Origin: Symbiobacteriaceae bacterium
GTDB lineage: Bacteria > Bacillota_E > Symbiobacteriia > Symbiobacteriales > Symbiobacteriaceae
Direction: 5' to 3'
DNA length: 10,022 nt
Assembly (NCBI GenBank): GCA_027356675.1
Contig: DAHVXO010000322.1
Location: forward strand, 1-10,022
The notes under the pieces were generated by a model, which had not been told where the DNA came from, made no database searches, and was given only the letters and a program-made list of their open reading frames with translations. The first letter of the stretch is position 1; the number at the start of each line of letters is the position of its first letter. Shown here in pieces: positions 7,172 to 10,022 of this stretch. The position numbers were made by a program, and so were the translations under genes.

Positions 7172-7174
7172 GGC

Positions 7175-7197
7175 GGGGGCACCGCTCAGGTGCCCCC
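7175..7197. terminator. Shared convergent terminator hairpin
   Basis: GGGGGCACC (7175-7183) and GGTGCCCCC (7189-7197) form a perfect 9-bp stem with a 5-base loop. It begins 3 bases after the TAA of the plus-strand TPR gene, and the TGA of the minus-strand acetyltransferase (7186-7188) lies within it. It can fold in transcripts from either side. U tracts are poor on both sides (TTCCCG on plus, GCCTTA on minus). Confidence 0.65.
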
Positions 7198-7698
7198 TTC
7201 CCGTCCGACCCGCTTTGTCATTTTGATGGTCTCCGGTTGGAACCCGGTGCCTTTGTATAGCTCGATGGCCGGATCGTTCAAAGCCGCTACATGCACAGAG
7301 AGGTACTTGACGCCCCGCTGGACGGCATAGGCCTCCGCCATCTCCAGAAGGCCCTTCGGCACGCCCCGCTTCCGATACTCCGGCCAGACGTGCAACTCGC
7401 TCACGTATGCCTCAGGCAGGTTGGTCAGCTGGTCCTTCACCCCGAAGTTGAGCACCGCATACCCGCAGATCGCGCCGGCATCCTCAACGGCCACCAGATC
7501 GATCCGCTCCCACCCGACGGGCACCTTCTTTTCCCGCGGCAGTCGAAACCACTGCAAAAAGCGCTGGCGGACGGCCTCAGGGTCCTTCAACATGCCCTCG
7601 TTCAGTTGCAGGTACTCATCCACGTTCTCCAGCGAGCGCTGCCACTGATCGATGGCCGCCTCGTCGGCGTGGCTGGCCCGGCGGACTCGAATCGGCAT
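7186..7698 (-). CDS. GNAT family N-acetyltransferase
   Basis: A 170-residue acetyl-CoA-dependent acyltransferase; the substrate is unknown. The start is ATG at 7698 (MPIRVRRASHADEAAIDQW), the usual beta1/alpha1 opening of the fold, with GAGGGAGG 9 bases upstream; a longer frame to 7791 would overlap the upstream gene and adds unstructured sequence. Motif A is at about 98-121: YVSELHVWPEYRKRGVPKGL. The acetyl-CoA pyrophosphate loop, normally R/Q-x-x-G-x-G/A, reads RKRGVP (109-114), so the last Gly/Ala is Pro. Motif B follows with LNDPAIELYKGTGFQ (140-154), including N141 and Y148, the usual general-acid tyrosine region. It is 55 bp after the phosphodiesterase gene on the same strand and probably co-transcribed. 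Its ribosome site sits in the loop of a GC hairpin (7701-7730). Confidence 0.85.
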   Translation of the reverse strand: MPIRVRRASHADEAAIDQWQRSLENVDEYLQLNEGMLKDPEAVRQRFLQWFRLPREKKVPVGWERIDLVAVEDAGAICGYAVLNFGVKDQLTNLPEAYVSELHVWPEYRKRGVPKGLLEMAEAYAVQRGVKYLSVHVAALNDPAIELYKGTGFQPETIKMTKRVGREGGT

Positions 7699-7700
7699 GG

Positions 7701-7730
7701 CGGGGGGCCTCCCTCTGAGCGGTCCCCCCG
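7701..7730 (-). promoter_or_regulatory. GC hairpin presenting the acetyltransferase ribosome binding site
   Basis: On the minus strand CGGGGGG (7724-7730) can pair perfectly with CCCCCCG (7701-7707), a 7-bp all-GC stem. The 16-base loop (7708-7723) contains AGAGGGAGG, the ribosome site, and the stem ends 2 bases before the ATG at 7698. The structure is seen directly; an effect on translation, or remnant terminator activity after the phosphodiesterase gene, is inference. Confidence 0.45.
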
Positions 7731-7753
7731 GTTCCCCCGGAGGGCGACGGCTG

Positions 7754-8455
7754 CTACACCCGATCTGGATAATCCGAGATGATCCCGTCAACGCCGAACT
7801 GCTTCATGATGGCGATGACCTGTGGGTCGTCGACCGTCCATACGTTGACCTTCATCCCGGACCCGTGAGCCATCTCCACCATGTGCGGCGAGGTCCACTG
7901 CCAGGACGGGTGCAGGGCGTTGGCCCCGCAGGCGTGAGCCATCCCGACAGGGTCCAGCGGGTTCTCGGCGAAGAGCATGCCCAGCTCGAGCTTCGGTTCG
8001 AGAGCGTGCAGCTTGGCCAGGCCATGGTGATCAAAGGAGGAGATTTGCACCCGGCTGAGGACGCCTTCTTCTCGGATGAGCTTGACCAGGTCATCTTCAA
8101 TGCCTGGATAGTGCAGCGAACCGGCTTTCAGTTCGAGGAAGAGCATCAGACTGGCCGGGGTCTGCCGGATCACCTCCAGCAGGGTCGGAACCCGCTCGCC
8201 GCTGAATTCCGGGCCCTTCCAGGAACCGGCGTCGCACTGCCGGATCTCGTCCAGCGTCCGATGCATGATCCAGCCGGTGCCGTTGGTGGTGCGCTCCAAG
8301 TGATGATCATGGATGACGACGATGTGCCCATCCTTGGTACGGTGGACATCGAACTCGATGCCGTGGGCGCCCAGTTCGACTGCCCGCCGGAACGAAACCA
8401 GCGTGTTCTCGGGGTGAGTGCCGGCGGCGCCCCGATGACCGATCCGAAGGACCAT
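7754..8455 (-). CDS. Cytosolic glycerophosphodiester phosphodiesterase (UgpQ-like)
   Basis: A 233-residue GDPD family enzyme with a TIM-barrel fold that hydrolyses glycerophosphodiesters, such as deacylated phospholipids, to sn-glycerol 3-phosphate and an alcohol. Visible family residues are H7-R8-G9 (IGHRGAAGTHPENT), the metal-binding E34 and D36 (GIEFDVHRTKDG) and H49 (VVIHDHHLERTTNG). Later conserved stretches are LFLELKAG, VNVWTVDDP and the end VDGIISDYPDRV. There is no signal peptide, and the length is that of the short cytosolic forms. The ATG at 8455 has GGAGGGG 6 bases upstream; the longer frame to 8497 lacks such a site. It is followed by the acetyltransferase gene and is divergent from the LysR gene, which might regulate it (inference from position only). 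No glycerol-3-phosphate transport gene is in the window. Confidence 0.93.
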   Translation of the reverse strand: MVLRIGHRGAAGTHPENTLVSFRRAVELGAHGIEFDVHRTKDGHIVVIHDHHLERTTNGTGWIMHRTLDEIRQCDAGSWKGPEFSGERVPTLLEVIRQTPASLMLFLELKAGSLHYPGIEDDLVKLIREEGVLSRVQISSFDHHGLAKLHALEPKLELGMLFAENPLDPVGMAHACGANALHPSWQWTSPHMVEMAHGSGMKVNVWTVDDPQVIAIMKQFGVDGIISDYPDRV

Positions 8456-8615
8456 GCGATTCCCCTCCCGCCACACAGATGACAGGCATTTCCACACGGA
8501 GTGGACGGACTCCTGCCCTTCTTCGTAGGCAACACTTGCATGCGTGAACTAATAGCAGTAAAGTGGTGTACGGACCTGATTGATCATAAACACTGATTAA
8601 CAAAGGGTGACAGGT
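8456..8615. other. Divergent intergenic region between GDPD and LysR genes
   Basis: It holds the candidate LysR promoter (8536-8564) and both ribosome sites. CTGATT occurs twice, 17 bp apart (8576-8581 and 8593-8598), with TGATCA between them at 8581-8586. This block lies in the predicted LysR leader and upstream of the phosphodiesterase gene. A TATGAT -10-like hexamer is present on the minus strand (8583-8588), but without a fitting -35. No small gene is evident. Confidence 0.45.
8536..8564 (+). promoter_or_regulatory. Candidate promoter of the LysR gene
   Basis: TTGCAT (8536-8541) and TAAAGT (8559-8564) are separated by 17 bp. Matches to sigma-A consensus are 3 of 6 and 4 of 6. Predicted initiation near 8571 would leave a leader of about 45 bases, including the CTGATT repeats. 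Modest support. Confidence 0.4.
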
Positions 8616-9521
8616 GTGGACCTTCGGCTCCTCCGGACCTTCACGGCGGCGGCGCGGCTGCAAAACTTTCACCAGGCAGCTGAGAAATTGTTCCTTGCCC
8701 AGCCGACGGTCACGTCGCACATCAGGCAGTTGGAGGAGTCGCTGGGGTATCCCCTGTTTGAGCGCATCGGCAAGCGGGTCCGGCTGACGCCGGCCGGCGA
8801 GCGGTTCCTGCCGCACGCCGTCAAGGTGATTGAGACCTACGAGCACGCCTTGCACGATATGACCGCCTGGCGCCAGGGCTATGACACCCGGTTGCACCTG
8901 ATGGTCTCGCCTGTGGTTGCGACATCGGTTTTGCCCGGCGTGCTCAAGCAGTTCACGCGAAAGCACCCCCGGGTAGAGGTGATGGTGCTGACCGCCGGGT
9001 CGCCGGATATCTCCGGGGCTGTGGTGGCGGGCACGGCGCATCTCGGGCTTTCCCGCATGCCGTCGTTCCACCCCGATACGACCTCCTCGGTTCTCTACCG
9101 TGACCCGGTAGTGCTGGTGGCCTGCCCATCCTGCCTGGATGAGCAGGGGGTGGCGCCGAACTGGCATGAGCTGGTGGCCACCCAGCTGGTGCTGACCCGC
9201 AACCACCCCATGTACTGGGATGACCTGCTGCTGGTACTATCGGAGCGCCAGCCGTGGATGCGCACCCTGGAGGTCGACCGGGTCGACGTGACCAAGGTGA
9301 TGGTCGGCCAGGGGCTCGGGGTCTCGTTCCTGCCCCGCTCGGCCGTGACCCGGGAGCTGGCGGACGGCAGCCTGATTACCATCGAGGCCACGGACCTGGA
9401 GTTGCCGGTGGCCGCCACGTACCTGATCGTGCCGGCCCAGCGCATGCTGTCGCAGCCGGCCCAAGAGTTCGTGAACATGTTACAAGAGGCCTATCCGCCC
9501 GGTGCGGTGCAGCTGTCTTGA
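8616..9521 (+). CDS. LysR family transcriptional regulator
   Basis: A 301-residue LysR-type regulator of normal length. Residues 1-65 are the winged helix-turn-helix: MDLRLLRTFTAAARLQNFHQ, AAEKLFLAQPTVTSHI and the recognition-helix end QLEESLGYPLFER, with the wing KRVRLTPAGERF. Residues about 66-88 are the linker helix. Residues about 90-295 are the periplasmic-binding-protein-like effector domain, with AHLGLSRMP (141-149) and the C-terminal subdomain GQGLGVSFLPRSAV (231-244). The start is chosen as GTG at 8616, which gives the typical opening MDLRLLRTF and sits 8 bases after AAAGGG; the GTG at 8607 falls inside that ribosome site. The coinducer is not identifiable. Divergent orientation to the phosphodiesterase/acetyltransferase pair is the classic LysR arrangement, so those genes are candidate targets, along with its own gene. 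Confidence 0.93.
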   Translation: MDLRLLRTFTAAARLQNFHQAAEKLFLAQPTVTSHIRQLEESLGYPLFERIGKRVRLTPAGERFLPHAVKVIETYEHALHDMTAWRQGYDTRLHLMVSPVVATSVLPGVLKQFTRKHPRVEVMVLTAGSPDISGAVVAGTAHLGLSRMPSFHPDTTSSVLYRDPVVLVACPSCLDEQGVAPNWHELVATQLVLTRNHPMYWDDLLLVLSERQPWMRTLEVDRVDVTKVMVGQGLGVSFLPRSAVTRELADGSLITIEATDLELPVAATYLIVPAQRMLSQPAQEFVNMLQEAYPPGAVQLS

Positions 9522-9677
9522 GACATACTCACCCCGCCTGCGCGGTCGCGATGGTAAAGGCGAGGGCGAAGTACAGCACGAACCGTACACAGGAGCACCG
9601 TGCGCAATGAAACAAGGGAACTCCGTGCGCTCTCCCACCGTCACACAGGTGGAAGGCACAGACCGGAGGCGAACCGT
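9522..9677 (+). other. Intergenic region after LysR
   Basis: About 156 bases without a supported gene. It contains two copies of CCGTGCGC (9598-9605 and 9623-9630) and a small CCACC/GGTGG stem with an 8-base loop (9635-9652), neither convincing as a terminator because no T run follows. I see no clear promoter. The ribosome site GGAGG of the next gene is at its 3' end. Confidence 0.4.
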
Positions 9678-10022
9678 ATGCGAACCAGCGAGCGTTTCAT
9701 CTACATTGCCATCATCTGCCTGGTTGTGGCAGGGGCTGTTACCGCGCTCTGGCGGACCAGTACCATGCGCCAGACCGACCAGGCAACTGCCAGTGGCCTC
9801 AAGACTGAAGTCACCAGGCTGACCGCTGAGGTCGCCAAGCTGCGACAACAGGCGACAGAACCGGCGCCCCCCACCGAGACACCCGTGCGGCCCGCCGCCG
9901 GCCCCTTCTCGATGATGACCGAGTCCGATCTGCGCGATCTCAAACAACTTGGCCTCCCTGACACGGTGCGCAACCTGGCGGATGACCTCATGAAGCGGGG
10001 TGACCTCATCCCGATCAAGGGC
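9678..10022 (+). CDS. Uncharacterised membrane-anchored protein, 3' end beyond window
   Basis: The first 115 residues of a gene that runs off the right edge. The ATG at 9678 has GGAGG 8 bases upstream. Residues about 7-24 form a single membrane helix (FIYIAIICLVVAGAVTALW) with a short basic N-terminus (MRTSER), so the N-terminus is probably inside and the rest outside. Residues about 38-60 form a short coiled coil (LKTEVTRLTAEVAKLRQQAT). A Pro-rich linker (EPAPPTETPVRPAAGP, 61-76) follows, then the start of a soluble domain: ESDLRDLKQLGLPDTVRNLA and DDLMKRGDLIPIKG. I do not recognise this domain. It is on the same strand as the LysR gene and 156 bp after it; co-transcription is possible but not shown. 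The function is unknown. Confidence 0.8.
   Translation, partial: MRTSERFIYIAIICLVVAGAVTALWRTSTMRQTDQATASGLKTEVTRLTAEVAKLRQQATEPAPPTETPVRPAAGPFSMMTESDLRDLKQLGLPDTVRNLADDLMKRGDLIPIKG

Noticed and set aside
7699..7791. N-terminal extension of the acetyltransferase
   Set aside because: It would overlap the phosphodiesterase stop region and encodes Gly/Pro/Arg-rich sequence; ATG at 7698 has a good ribosome site.
8498..8513. GGAGT...ACTCC inverted repeat in the phosphodiesterase leader
   Set aside because: Only a 5-bp stem; expected by chance.
8307..9206. 299-residue minus-strand frame across the divergent region and LysR gene
   Set aside because: It crosses a promoter region and is antisense to two well-recognised families; the product has His/Arg/Gly-rich shadow composition.
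9598..9652. CCGTGCGC repeats and CCACC/GGTGG stem as a LysR terminator or small RNA
   Set aside because: Short, no T run, no promoter; not distinguishable from chance.
9502..9822. 106-residue plus-strand frame over the end of LysR and the start of the last gene
   Set aside because: No ribosome site, mixed composition, and it overlaps the better-supported ATG at 9678 in another frame.

Overview
The window looks like chromosome of a high-GC, Gram-positive-type bacterium of the Bacillota, most like Symbiobacterium or a close relative. This is inferred from very high GC, frequent GTG starts behind strong GGAGG-type ribosome binding sites, a copper-amine-oxidase-type stalk protein, a YitT/DUF2179 membrane protein and several TPR proteins. 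No 16S rRNA gene or other phylogenetic marker is present, so the assignment is tentative. I see no mobile element, CRISPR array, tRNA or rRNA.

Layout. Positions 1-680 (-) hold the first two thirds or so of a TPR-type protein that runs off the left edge. Positions 773-5579 (-) form a run read in the order: methyl-accepting chemotaxis-like protein, TatA, a DapA-superfamily aldolase that resembles 4-hydroxy-2-oxoglutarate aldolase, a secreted beta-domain/stalk-domain protein, and a YitT membrane protein. The last three are 17 and 30 bp apart and look like one operon, closed by a hairpin at 742-768. A relatively AT-rich divergent region (5580-5767) separates this run from a plus-strand membrane TPR protein (5768-7171). 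That gene converges on a minus-strand pair, GNAT acetyltransferase (7186-7698) and glycerophosphodiester phosphodiesterase (7754-8455), with a shared hairpin between. A second divergent region (8456-8615) precedes a plus-strand LysR regulator (8616-9521). After it, an uncharacterised membrane-anchored protein starts at 9678 and runs off the right edge.

Most genes look like ordinary core or house-keeping-accessory genes, and I found no convincing new multi-gene system. The best leads are the TPR/membrane/TPR protein with an unrecognised middle domain, the aldolase whose active-site loop argues against a DapA annotation, and a 7-bp GC hairpin that places the acetyltransferase ribosome binding site in its loop. 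Several starts were moved from the longest reading frame to a GTG or ATG with a proper ribosome binding site: TatA, the membrane TPR protein, GNAT, GDPD and LysR.
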